Source of the DNA: Nitrospirae bacterium MYbinv3
Lineage (GTDB): Bacteria; Nitrospirota; Thermodesulfovibrionia; Thermodesulfovibrionales; Magnetobacteriaceae
Direction of reading: 5' to 3'
NCBI GenBank assembly: GCA_002753395.1
Contig: PEAB01000029.1
Coordinates: 1-37,982 of the forward strand
DNA: 37,982 nt
Part shown: piece after piece, positions 16,052-23,979 of the stretch
Position numbering within the stretch: the stretch's first letter is position 1
Layout of the letters: every line of letters starts with the position of its first letter
Notes under the pieces: model-generated
What the model was told of the DNA's origin: nothing
The model's input: only the letters and a program-made list of their open reading frames with translations
The model's database searches: none
Program-made: the position numbers and the translations under genes

Positions 16052-16246
16052 TTATTGAGTTACAGATATGCGTTTAGCAGCCTTCTTACGGGCGGCAATG
16101 ATCTTCTTTTTCTTCTTTATGCTAGGCTTCTCATAGTGCTCTCTCCTCTTAACCTCTGACAGAATGCCTTCCTTTTCGCACTGCTTCTTAAACCGCTTCA
16201 GTGCAATCTCAAAGGAATCATTATCCTTGACGCTGACCAATGGCAT
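16052..16246 (-). CDS. rpsU: 30S ribosomal protein S21
   Basis: 64 residues, basic, with the S21 pattern [31 protein letters not shown] and a lysine/arginine-rich C-terminus. It is part of the small ribosomal subunit near the anti-Shine-Dalgarno region. The ribosome site is unusual: AGAAGGGGGGG a few bases before the ATG. It probably forms one transcript with dnaG. An IS-free spacer of 133 bp between them would be where attenuation or processing occurs in related operons; no strong hairpin was seen there. Confidence 0.96.
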   Translation of the reverse strand: MPLVSVKDNDSFEIALKRFKKQCEKEGILSEVKRREHYEKPSIKKKKKIIAARKKAAKRISVTQ

Positions 16247-16343
16247 CCATACCCCCCCCTTCTTGTATAAAATTTCATTGCTATAATCTTTATGTTTTTT
16301 ACCGTTCTCTTTCTTCTTCTATTCTATTACGGCATTTTTTCAT

Positions 16344-16501
16344 GGGCGCATAAGAATGTCGTGGGTTTTGTCAAAGAAGGGGAGGCTCTGCCTACTGACG
16401 CAGGGGGTTCGCAACCCCTCCCCTCAGACCCCTCCTCAAGGGGACCAGTCCACTTGACCCCATTAAAGTATGTTTTGTTCCCATAAGTTTCTTATGCGCC
16501 C
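16344..16501 (-). repeat. Hairpin-core element with exact target duplication
   Basis: 158 bp. Inverted ends GGGCGCATAAGAA (left) and TTCTTATGCGCCC (right) are perfect over 13 bp. Core CAAGGGGACCAGTCCACTTG is at 16437-16456, and G/C hairpins precede it. The 8-bp direct repeat TTTTTCAT flanks it exactly (16336-16343 and 16502-16509). This is the clearest evidence that the repeat moves by transposition. Confidence 0.85.
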
Positions 16502-16551
16502 TTTTTCATACTTAACTTGACAATTTCAGATTTTAGTAAACATATGAATTG

Positions 16552-16644
16552 TCTGAACTTAGGATTACACAGATTAAAGGATTTACAGGAAAAATATTTT
16601 AATTAATCCTGGTAATCCCTTAATCCGTTAAATCGTGGTTCAGA
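16552..16644 (+). repeat. MITE-like element, TGTCTGAA family, uninterrupted copy
   Basis: About 93 bp. The left part TCTGAACTTAGGATTACACA... and right part ...CCGTTAAATCGTGGTTCAGA are inverted repeats with several mismatches (GGATTA/TAATCC blocks). The interior AGGATTTACAGGAAAAA is A/T-rich. The same element, split by two insertions, occurs at 23424-23807. Confidence 0.65.
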
Positions 16645-16834
16645 AATTTGCTATTGCAACCATATGGAATTATGACATTTCAAATTTAAACTCTTTAGTT
16701 TTTGTCCATAATTTTTCCATTTTAGCATATAATAATACGTCATTGTCAAGAACACATTTTAATTTTTTATCGTCCCTCCTCCCCTTCGTTTTTCACTTAC
16801 CCTACGTGTTACAATAAACCGTACACCGACACCA

Positions 16835-17671
16835 ATGAGATTAAGAGACATAACGGCTTTGCTAAAAAGCTCCGACATTGACGAACCTCAAAAGGAGGCT
16901 GAAGAGCTTATGTGTCTGCTTCTCAACACAGATAGAACCGTCATCTACCTCAATGACCCATCAGTAGATGACGAAAAAATAATCCCTCTAATCAGACTCA
17001 GACAACAGCATCAACCCCTTGCGTACATCGCTGGCGAGGTCGAGTTCTATGGTCTAAGGTTTACTGTTGGCACGGGTGTGCTTATCCCGCGTCCTGAGAC
17101 AGAACTCCTTGTGGAAAAGGCTATCGAGCGGCTTTCTGTACTGCAAAAACCCTCACCAAACGTCCTGGATCTCTGTACGGGAAGCGGCTGTATAGCATTG
17201 TCAATTGCCAGAGCGTATCCACATGCAAACGTCATTGGGATAGACATATCTGACAAGGCCCTGGGCTATGCAATAACCAACAGTACGATAAACAACGTTC
17301 ATAACGTGGTATTCCTAAACGGCGACCTGTTTGCACCGCTAAAAAACTTGTGCTTTGACCTCATCATATCGAATCCCCCCTACATTGCACGCTGCGACAT
17401 ACAAGAACTTCAGCCTGAGATCAGGCTCTACGAACCGATAGATGCCCTCGATGGCGGGGTCGATGCTCTGGACTTTTATAGAAGGATCATGCTAAAGGCA
17501 AAGGACTATCTAAGCAAAGACGGTCTGATCATGTTTGAACTTGGCGATGGTCAGGCTGCCGATGTAAAAGAAATGGCATTGTCAGCCGGCTTTGAAACGG
17601 TCGTCATAAAAAAGGACTACTCGCAAAAGGATCGTTTTGCGATAATCTCTAAATCTACGGATCATAAGTGA
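16835..17671 (+). CDS. prmC: Release factor glutamine methyltransferase
   Basis: 278 residues. It methylates the GGQ glutamine of RF1/RF2 using SAM. Motifs: an N-terminal helical domain ending in IPRPETE (84-90), SAM site LDLCTGSG (111-118), and the catalytic NPPY at 180-183. There is no clear Shine-Dalgarno before the ATG. prfA, its usual partner, is not upstream here; repeats are. The stop codon TGA shares its last base with the start of a repeat element. Confidence 0.95.
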   Translation: MRLRDITALLKSSDIDEPQKEAEELMCLLLNTDRTVIYLNDPSVDDEKIIPLIRLRQQHQPLAYIAGEVEFYGLRFTVGTGVLIPRPETELLVEKAIERLSVLQKPSPNVLDLCTGSGCIALSIARAYPHANVIGIDISDKALGYAITNSTINNVHNVVFLNGDLFAPLKNLCFDLIISNPPYIARCDIQELQPEIRLYEPIDALDGGVDALDFYRRIMLKAKDYLSKDGLIMFELGDGQAADVKEMALSAGFETVVIKKDYSQKDRFAIISKSTDHK

Positions 17672-17798
17672 TACTAATTTGCATCCAAAAAAGTTGAACT
17701 TTAATGGGGTCAAAGGGACTAGTCCCCTTGCAGAGGGGTCTTAGGGGAGACAGGGTCTACCCTTCTATACTAATACTGGTATAAACGCAACTTAGTAT
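17671..17798 (+). repeat. Hairpin-core element after prmC
   Basis: About 128 bp. Ends ATACTAATTTGCAT (17671-17684) and, reversed from the right, ATACTAAGTTGCGT match at 12 of 14 bases. The core CAAAGGGACTAGTCCCCTTG is at 17711-17730, with a G/C-rich second stem. It fills nearly the whole prmC-uvrC gap. No target duplication is visible. Confidence 0.65.
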
Positions 17799-17801
17799 GA
17801 G

Positions 17802-19649
17802 ATGGCCTTAAGTGAGATGCTCAATAAGCTGGATACCGTACCACGTCTTCCAGGTGTGTACATATTTAAAGACGCCAAGGAGAGGGTGCTCTACGTGGGC
17901 AAGGCCATTAGCCTCAAGAACCGCATTAGAAACTACTTCCACAAGAGCAATAAACTGGACTTAAGAAAATCGGCAATGATGGATATAGCACACGACTTCT
18001 CTTTCATTGTAACCGACAACGAGGTAGAGGCACTTGCCCTTGAGGCCAACTTCATCAAACAGTACAGACCAAAGTTTAATGTCATCTTAAAGGACGACAA
18101 GAACTATCCCTACATCAGGATTACTGTAACTGAGAAGTGGCCTAAGATTGAGATAGCGCGCAGACTCAGCCACGATGGTAACATATACATAGGTCCATAC
18201 GTTTCCTCAAGGAGTTTGAGAGAGACTCTGGAATTTGTAAAGCGGTGTTTCCCTATAAGGACATGCAAATACAGGATAGAAAACCTCACCAGACCATGTC
18301 TTCAGTACCAGATAGGGTGGTGCAGTGCCCCCTGCGTGGATCTAATCAGTAAGGAAGCCTACGACGCCCACGTAAACGACTGCATAGAGTTTCTCAAGGG
18401 GGCAAGACATGACTTTCTCGATAGACTTAACGAACGCATGCACGAACTATCTGACAACCTCATGTTTGAGGAGGCCGCACGGTACAGAGACAAGATAAGG
18501 GCCATACAAGGGGCGTGGGAGATGCAAAAGGTCGTTGCTCAGGAGTTTGGCGATATCGACGTTATAGGCTTTTACCGCCCATCGGACTACAGAAAAGATT
18601 CTGAGGTAAACCTGATATCCACAACATCCATGCACACAGCAGGGATGATCAACGTGTTTTTCGTCCGCAGCGGTCTCCTCATAGGTGTCAAGGACTTCTA
18701 TCTAAAGGACACACAGGGGTTAAGCTACAAGGAACTTATTCACAGCTTTATCGAACAGTTCTACAACAAGGAGATCCTGCCTCCAGCAGAGATAATCGTT
18801 CGTAAATACCCTTCAAGGCTGAGTGCCTTAAGGAAATGGCTCTCCAAAAAACGTGGTTCTCTGGTCAACATTACAAGGCCATATGACGATAAACGTATGG
18901 ATATTCTAAATATGGCAGACAACAACGCACAAACGTCATTTAAGCTCAAAACCGGCAGCTCTGACACCAGCGTATTGGAAGAACTTGCCGTGCGGCTTGG
19001 ACTTGACGCAGCGCCACACAGCATCGGGGCGTTTGATATATCGACCATCTCCGGTGACGTCTCCGTTGGCGCATTTATATATTGGGCGGATGGGGGCTTT
19101 AAGAAGCAGCTCTACCGGCATATCAAGATCAAGACGGTCACCGGACAGGACGACTACGCTATGATGAGTGAGACGGTTCAGCGTGTGGGTAGGAACCTCA
19201 AGGACAACTTTCCCGATTTGGTGGTCATTGACGGTGGCAAGGGACAGCTTGACTGTGCAATTACGGCCATCAACGATCTGATTGACAGCGGTGAAACACT
19301 ACAGACATCCTTGATCTCAATAGCAAAGGACCCCGACCGTGTGTTTACCCAAGGCAAGGACAGCCACATAGGGCTTGAGGATGGTCTACCGTCATCGCTT
19401 TTTTTAAAGCGCATAAGGGATGAGGTACACCGCTTTGCCATCACGTTTCACCGTAAGCTGAGAGACAAGAAATTCCTGCAATCCCCCCTGGAAAAGATTA
19501 AGGGCATGACAAAGGAAAAACGCCTCGAACTTCTCAAGCACTTCGGCAGCATTGAGGCGATAAGAAACGCCACCATAGAAGAAATAGCCTCACTCAAGGG
19601 CCTTAGCAAAAAACTCGCCTCAAACATCCTCAAAGAACTCGGCACGTAG
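17802..19649 (+). CDS. uvrC: UvrABC excinuclease subunit C
   Basis: 615 residues, the usual size. It makes both incisions in nucleotide excision repair. The N-terminal GIY-YIG nuclease starts PGVYIFKDAKERVLYVGKA (18-36). A cysteine-containing region CLQYQIGWCSAPC is followed by a UVR/UvrB-binding segment (MFEEAARYRDKI). The C-terminal RNase H-like nuclease carries VVIDGGKGQL, and the tail has helix-hairpin-helix motifs (LKGLSKKLASNI). The Shine-Dalgarno is weak; M at codon 6 is an alternative start. A repeat element lies directly before and after the gene. Confidence 0.97.
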   Translation: MALSEMLNKLDTVPRLPGVYIFKDAKERVLYVGKAISLKNRIRNYFHKSNKLDLRKSAMMDIAHDFSFIVTDNEVEALALEANFIKQYRPKFNVILKDDKNYPYIRITVTEKWPKIEIARRLSHDGNIYIGPYVSSRSLRETLEFVKRCFPIRTCKYRIENLTRPCLQYQIGWCSAPCVDLISKEAYDAHVNDCIEFLKGARHDFLDRLNERMHELSDNLMFEEAARYRDKIRAIQGAWEMQKVVAQEFGDIDVIGFYRPSDYRKDSEVNLISTTSMHTAGMINVFFVRSGLLIGVKDFYLKDTQGLSYKELIHSFIEQFYNKEILPPAEIIVRKYPSRLSALRKWLSKKRGSLVNITRPYDDKRMDILNMADNNAQTSFKLKTGSSDTSVLEELAVRLGLDAAPHSIGAFDISTISGDVSVGAFIYWADGGFKKQLYRHIKIKTVTGQDDYAMMSETVQRVGRNLKDNFPDLVVIDGGKGQLDCAITAINDLIDSGETLQTSLISIAKDPDRVFTQGKDSHIGLEDGLPSSLFLKRIRDEVHRFAITFHRKLRDKKFLQSPLEKIKGMTKEKRLELLKHFGSIEAIRNATIEEIASLKGLSKKLASNILKELGT

Positions 19650-19768
19650 GGGAATAAGAAGAAAGTAATAGAAGGGAGGGCTTTGCCCTCCCTTAGACCC
19701 ACCCACAAGGGGACCAGTCCCCTTGACCCCGTAAATATACTTACTCCGTTGTTTTTCTTATGCACATA
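19650..19768 (-). repeat. Hairpin-core element directly after uvrC
   Basis: Begins one base after the uvrC stop. Left end GGGGAATAAGAAGAAAG; right end reversed GTGCATAAGAAAAACA, a looser version of the GGGCGCATAAGAA ends. G/C hairpin GGAGGGCTTTGCCCTCC; core CAAGGGGACCAGTCCCCTTG at 19706-19725, with perfect 8-bp arms and a CCAG loop. Positioned to act as an intrinsic 3' end signal for uvrC. Confidence 0.75.
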
Positions 19769-19834
19769 GATATTTTAGAAGATTTTTAATATAAGAAATA
19801 TGCTAAAATAAAGAAATAAGTAATAGAAATATTT

Positions 19835-19849
19835 GGAGGTCTTGATATA
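19835..19849 (+). promoter_or_regulatory. Ribosome binding site and AUA start of hflX
   Basis: GGAGG at 19835-19839, spacer TCTTGAT, then ATA. Spacing of seven is optimal. The TTG at 19842 is out of frame and ends at once (TTG ATA TAG). Confidence 0.6.
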
Positions 19850-21508
19850 GCAACTGTATATGGCAACATCACTGGTCTTAAGAAGAAGACCATATATGAC
19901 CTGGAAAGGATCTATAGAAGAAAGATCCCCGCAAATGAGGTCATATCGCAGGAACTTGCGCGCTTTATAGCGGAGATCTCTTATGAGATAAACCGGCAGA
20001 TAGGGATTATGATCACCCGTGAAGGTGTTATAACACATGTTATCTGCGGCGATGCCTCAGTGGTTTTCTTGCCCGAACTGACTGACTACCCCCTCGGTAA
20101 GCGGATCTTAAGGGGGTTGCGATTTATACATACACATCTGAAAAACGAGGGACTCTCAAAGGACGACCTCACTGACCTTGCACTGTTGCGATTTGACTAT
20201 ATCGCAGCCATTGGCCTGCGCAACGGCCTGCCTGACAGATTCTATACGGCGCATCTGCTGCCGCACAACAGCGGTAAGATTTACGAGGTAAATGAGGCTG
20301 TAAACCTGTATAGCTTCGACTTGGAGTTTAAAGACTTTATTAACTCCCTGGAAGAGGAGATGGAACGTCAGCGCTCTATCGCTAAGGAAAAGCCAGGGGA
20401 AAGGGCAATCCTCGTAAGCGTAGCTGTAACCCCCCGCTACCAGCAGGATGAATCCCTCAACGAGCTTGAGGAACTGGCCCGCTCATGCGACGTGGAGGTG
20501 CTTGACAAGGTGGTGCAGCGCCCGCGTGAGATAAACCCGCGGTTTCTGATGGGATCCGGTAAGATAAAAGAACTGGTCATAGACGCCCTTGGAAAAGGCG
20601 CCACGCTGTTGGTCTTTGACCAGGACCTGTCGCCCTCTCAGAGCAGGGCGGTTACCGATATCACCGAAATGAAAGTTATCGACCGCTCTCAGTTGATCCT
20701 GGATATCTTTGCCAGACGCGCCCACAGCAGAGACGGTAAGGTGCAGGTCGAATTGGCACAGCTTAAATACAGGCTACCCCGCCTTACGGGTAAGGGCACT
20801 GCCATGTCCCGATTGATGGGCGGCATTGGAGGCAGAGGCCCCGGCGAGATGAAGCTCGAAATAGACAGAAGAAGGGTCAGAGACAGGATCAACCTCCTTG
20901 AGATGGAGCTAGAAAAGCTCTCAAAGGCTCGGCTTCAGAGAAAGCGCAAGCGCCTTAAGATGTCCTTGCCGATACTGTCCATTATCGGCTATACCAATGC
21001 CGGCAAGTCGACTCTACTGAACAGCCTGACAAAGAGTGCGACGTTTGTCGAGGACAAGATGTTTGCTACCTTAGATACTGCCAGCAGACGTCTGAGATTC
21101 CCCCATGAACGCGACGTCATCATCACGGACACCGTTGGGTTTATAAGGGACCTGCCGCCTGACCTGATGGCGGCCTTTAAGGCTACCTTGGAGGAGCTTG
21201 AGGATGCCGATCTGCTAATGCACGTAGTTGACGCCTCAAACCCTCGCTTTGAACAACACATGGACTCAGTTGGCAATATACTCAAGGAGCTTGACCTTTT
21301 AGAAAAGCCACAACTTCTCGTCTTTAATAAATGCGATGCCGTAGAACAGGATGTGGTAGAGAATCTCATTGTTAGATATGAGGCCGTGGCAATCTCGGCC
21401 ATTAATAATAATACATTTGGGCCGTTACTTCAGGCCATACACGATAGAGTCTTTATAAAAACTGGCGATAGTTATTATGAAGCCAACGAGGAGGCCTTTG
21501 CCTTCTGA
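19847..21508 (+). CDS. hflX: Ribosome-associated GTPase HflX (probable AUA start)
   Basis: The conserved frame extends well upstream of the first ATG (20009). Residues encoded from 19853 read TVYGNITGLKKKTIYDLERI, then IYRRKIPANEVISQELARF, the standard HflX N-terminus. No ATG, GTG or TTG exists in frame between the stop at 19817-19819 and 20009. GGAGG (19835-19839) sits seven bases before ATA (19847-19849), so AUA is the likely start, giving 553 residues. Domains: HflX N-terminal, coiled segment (EMELEKLSKARLQRKRKR), then the G domain with GYTNAGKST (381-389), DTVGF and NKCD. HflX splits stalled ribosomes. A sequencing error or frameshift is the alternative to an AUA start. Confidence 0.85.
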   Translation: MATVYGNITGLKKKTIYDLERIYRRKIPANEVISQELARFIAEISYEINRQIGIMITREGVITHVICGDASVVFLPELTDYPLGKRILRGLRFIHTHLKNEGLSKDDLTDLALLRFDYIAAIGLRNGLPDRFYTAHLLPHNSGKIYEVNEAVNLYSFDLEFKDFINSLEEEMERQRSIAKEKPGERAILVSVAVTPRYQQDESLNELEELARSCDVEVLDKVVQRPREINPRFLMGSGKIKELVIDALGKGATLLVFDQDLSPSQSRAVTDITEMKVIDRSQLILDIFARRAHSRDGKVQVELAQLKYRLPRLTGKGTAMSRLMGGIGGRGPGEMKLEIDRRRVRDRINLLEMELEKLSKARLQRKRKRLKMSLPILSIIGYTNAGKSTLLNSLTKSATFVEDKMFATLDTASRRLRFPHERDVIITDTVGFIRDLPPDLMAAFKATLEELEDADLLMHVVDASNPRFEQHMDSVGNILKELDLLEKPQLLVFNKCDAVEQDVVENLIVRYEAVAISAINNNTFGPLLQAIHDRVFIKTGDSYYEANEEAFAF

Positions 21509-21519
21509 AAGAAAAAGAA

Positions 21520-21605
21520 GGGTGCGGCTTTGCCCCCCCTCAGACCCACCCACAAGGGGACCAGTCCCCATTGAGCCAGGGGTCGCTGCCTCCTTGACCC
21601 CATTA
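21520..21605 (-). repeat. Hairpin-core repeat after hflX
   Basis: Starts about 11 bp after the hflX stop. GGCTTTGCCCCCC, AGACCCACC, then CAAGGGGACCAGTCCCC with an extra A before TTG (21553-21573). Some 23 bp have been inserted or duplicated between two TTGA copies before the closing GACCCC. Terminal repeats are not recognisable. Confidence 0.6.
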
Positions 21606-21700
21606 TTGTGGGACAGGGGTGGATTAATATTTTATCTGTTTACGTATACCACGTCTTCCCTTTGTGGTTGGTATAAGATGCTTGTCAGCAGTTAAGAAAG

Positions 21701-22759
21701 ATGGAATTTGTACCTAAGTGGATAGCGTGGGAGATCACGCGCAGGTGTAACCTCAGGTGTGTGCATTGCCGATCGTCGTCGACGGAGACGGTTATCGGAC
21801 ACGAGGATTTTACGCTTGAGGAGGCCTACAGGGTCATAGACGACATCCGGAGCTATGCCGAACCGGTGATTGTGCTCTCAGGTGGGGAACCGCTTATGAG
21901 GCGCGACGTATACGACATTGCTCGCTATGGGACGTCAAAGGGTCTGAGGATGTGTCTGGCCACAAACGGCTCGCTTGTCTCGGACGATGTCTGTAGGGAT
22001 ATAAAAGCATCTGGGATAAGGATAGTCTCTTTGAGCCTTGATGGCTCAACGGCTGCGGTGCACGATAACTTCAGGAGTCAGGAGGGTGCCTTTGACGGTG
22101 TGCTCAGGGCGTCTGAGTTGTTTAAGAGGCACGAGATAGAGTTTATCATAGTGTCGTCTTTTACGAAGCGGAATCAGTCAGATATCCCCGATGTGTATAA
22201 GTTGGCCAAGGCCATAGGTGCATCGGCGTGGTACATGTTTATGATAGTTCCCACGGGCAGGGGCGAGGAGATGATGGACGAACTCATATCCAAGGAGGAC
22301 TATGAGGAAATCCTCAACTGGCACTATTATATGGAGAAGGAAGAAGATACGCTGCTGGTCAGACCGACGTGTGCGCCTCATTATTATAGGATAGTGTTGC
22401 AGAAGGCAAAGGAGGAGGGGCAGCGGATGAAGCAGAGGTCGCTTAAGTTCTCCACTGGTGGTTCAAAGGGCTGCATTGCGGGGCAGGTGATCTGCCTCAT
22501 AGATGTTGATGGCAACGTGCAGCCGTGCAGTTACCTTCAGCAGTATGCTGGCAATATCCGCAGTCAGTCGTTTAAGGATATTTGGGAGGGGTCGCAGCTC
22601 TTCAAGAACATGCGTGATTTCAAGAGTTATGAGGGGAGGTGCGGGGCCTGCGAGTTTCTGAAGGTGTGTGGTGGGTGCAGGGCCAGGGCCTACTCCATTC
22701 ACGGCGATTACTTGCAAGAAGAACCCTTTTGCAATCATCAACCCAAGGTGAAGGGGTAG
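21701..22759 (+). CDS. Radical SAM/SPASM protein, AhbD-like heme synthase
   Basis: 352 residues. The radical SAM cluster motif is C16-x3-C20-x2-C23 ([10 protein letters not shown]), followed by [10 protein letters not shown]-terminal SPASM-type set of cysteines lies in [21 protein letters not shown] and [17 protein letters not shown], for a second [4Fe-4S] cluster. The N-terminal [22 protein letters not shown] stretch and IVPTGRGE resemble AhbD. That enzyme decarboxylates Fe-coproporphyrin III to heme in the siroheme-dependent route of sulfate reducers and archaea. Paralogues (heme d1 NirJ, AhbC) share the fold, so the exact step is inferred. AAGAAAG precedes the ATG. No other heme gene is adjacent. 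Confidence 0.8.
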   Translation: MEFVPKWIAWEITRRCNLRCVHCRSSSTETVIGHEDFTLEEAYRVIDDIRSYAEPVIVLSGGEPLMRRDVYDIARYGTSKGLRMCLATNGSLVSDDVCRDIKASGIRIVSLSLDGSTAAVHDNFRSQEGAFDGVLRASELFKRHEIEFIIVSSFTKRNQSDIPDVYKLAKAIGASAWYMFMIVPTGRGEEMMDELISKEDYEEILNWHYYMEKEEDTLLVRPTCAPHYYRIVLQKAKEEGQRMKQRSLKFSTGGSKGCIAGQVICLIDVDGNVQPCSYLQQYAGNIRSQSFKDIWEGSQLFKNMRDFKSYEGRCGACEFLKVCGGCRARAYSIHGDYLQEEPFCNHQPKVKG

Positions 22760-22828
22760 AGAAAACCCTTGCGTTCTTCTTCACAGAATAATCTCTTGTT
22801 CATTCAATATCCTTTCCTTAAGTAGCGG

Positions 22829-23418
22829 ATGTATAGAGGCATAGGTAAGGATGTCAACCTTTCTTCCCAATTGGTGGTCACTGACGACAAGGGAAAGCCA
22901 GTTACCATCAACATCTCAACCACCTTACCTGCAACCCTATCAAGCGTTAGCTTTACAACAACTCCTGACGTAAGCGGATTGAATCTCTCAACTGGCAATA
23001 GCGGCCGTCTGCCCTTAGGCACGCTAACCTTCACGGTCCAGAACGTGCAGCCAAACATCGATACCCAGGTTATCTTTACCCTGCCCCAGACAGTAAACAT
23101 TAACAGGGTCTTCAAGTACGGGCCTACAGCTACTAATGTCACGTCTTTCTGTTACGACTTCACCTGTAATCACGCCGTCAGCAACAAACCCTGTGGCGAG
23201 ATAACCGTTAGCCAGGGACAGAAGACCGTTATCATGCATCTAACAGACGGGCAGCTCGGAGACAACGACCTGACAGTCAACGGTACAATAGTAGACCCTG
23301 TGGCGTTTGCCCAGACAGTGACAAACGTACCTACAATCAATGAATGGGGCACAATTACGCTTATAACGCTGTCTGCGTAATGATGGCCCATCGCCTCAGA
23401 AAGAGGAGGTCTCCATAG
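22829..23418 (+). pseudogene. Fragment of a surface protein with choice-of-anchor U-like domain and frameshifted IPTL-CTERM tail
   Basis: The open frame 22829-23380 (183 residues) has no signal peptide and an in-frame stop directly upstream (TAG CGG ATG). Its centre (LGTLTFTVQNVQP, then VNINRVFKYGPT, then DGQLGDNDLTVNGTIVDP) resembles the choice-of-anchor U domain of exported proteins. It ends NVPTINEWGTITLITLSA and stops, which is the beginning of an IPTL-CTERM sorting signal. Shifting the frame by one base at about 23371 gives VCVMMAHRLRKRRSP and a stop at 23416-23418, the missing basic tail. So the gene seems to have lost its 5' part and suffered a one-base frameshift. The larger native protein would have been a sorted surface or exopolymer-linked protein. 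Confidence 0.65.
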
Positions 23419-23482
23419 TGGAAACTGTCTGAACCATAATTTAACGGATTGAAGGATTGCTAGGATTATGTCTTTTTTCCTG

Positions 23483-23585
23483 GGTAGTCCTGCACAAGTA
23501 TTGGTGACAGTAAACTTAACACCCTCCCCTAACCCATCCCATCAAGGGAGGGGGGATTGAATATCACTACCTCAGCAGGACTACC
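23483..23585. mobile_element. 103-bp IS1-ended mini element (MITE)
   Basis: Left end GGTAGTCCTGCACAAGTA; right end reversed GGTAGTCCTGCTGAGGTAGT. Inside is a G/C stem (CCCTCCCC ... GGGAGGGG). Flanked exactly by the 8-bp repeat TTTTCCTG (23475-23482 and 23586-23593), within the 8-9 bp range made by IS1 transposases. Too short to code; it would need transposase from an IS1 element such as the one at 1-271. Confidence 0.8.
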
Positions 23586-23593
23586 TTTTCCTG

Positions 23594-23763
23594 TATAGTT
23601 CTTCACTTTCTGGATTCCTGCTTACGCATAAATGCCCACTAATCAGGTCAGGGGCAGGCATAGAACAGCCTAAAACGCTATTTGCTGTCATTCCCGCGTA
23701 AGCGGGAATCTATTTTCATGAGCTACATAAAATGCTGATTTACAAAAAAGTGCAAAAGTATAG
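23594..23763 (-). repeat. MITE-like element, ATTCCCGC family, copy B
   Basis: 170 bp, reverse orientation relative to copy A. Read on the minus strand, it starts CTATACTTTTGCACTTTTTT and shares most of the following 85 bp with 8597-8683, including the hairpin ATTCCCGCTTACGCGGGAAT (plus strand 23690-23709). Flanked by TTTCCTG (23587-23593 and 23764-23770), a 7-bp or longer target duplication. Confidence 0.75.
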
Positions 23764-23850
23764 TTTCCTGTAAATCTTTTAATCCGTGTAATCCTATTTC
23801 AGACAGTCTCTATGTTTGCTTAAAATGGGGATGGGTTAAATTTACGGTCT

Positions 23851-23872
23851 CCACTACTTGTGCAGGGCTACC
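23851..23872 (-). repeat. Solitary IS1-type terminal repeat
   Basis: Minus strand GGTAGCCCTGCACAAGTAGT plus two bases; similarity to the left end at 23483 extends about 40 bp (GACNGTAAANTTAAC). No partner in the correct orientation remains except the 23483 end, from which it is separated by the nested elements. Confidence 0.6.
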
Positions 23873-23979
23873 AAAATTCTTTACACAAACATTGTTATAA
23901 TTTTGTACAATACGAACTAACTGTGGCATAGGTTATTGACACAGATAAATAAATATCAAACATCGGGGTGAGTTCTATA

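Larger units (their letters stand above)
16247..16834. other. Intergenic region rpsU-prmC, filled with repeats
   Basis: 588 bp between divergent rpsU and prmC. It contains a complete hairpin-core element (16344-16501) and an ACTGTCTGAA-family element (16552-16644), then A/T-rich sequence to prmC. No gene is supported; short frames here are chance. Confidence 0.7.
23424..23807 (-). repeat. TGTCTGAA-family element split by two insertions
   Basis: Outer ends ACTGTCTGAA (23424-23433) and TTCAGACAGT (23798-23807) are perfect inverted repeats. The left half runs to TTTTCCTG (23482); the right half resumes at TTTCCTGTAAATC (23764). Together they match the intact copy at 16552-16644 read in reverse. 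The 281 bp between are two younger elements. Confidence 0.65.
23419..23979. other. Intergenic region with nested mobile repeats
   Basis: 560 bp before purC. It contains a split TGTCTGAA-family element, an IS1-ended mini element, an ATTCCCGC-family element and a solitary IS1-type end (each listed). From 23873 an A/T-rich tract, with TTGACA at 23936-23941, probably holds the purC promoter, but no well-spaced pair of hexamers was found. Confidence 0.7.

Noticed and set aside
20009-20011. ATG 20009 as the start of hflX
   Set aside because: It removes 54 residues that match the conserved HflX N-terminus and has no good ribosome site.
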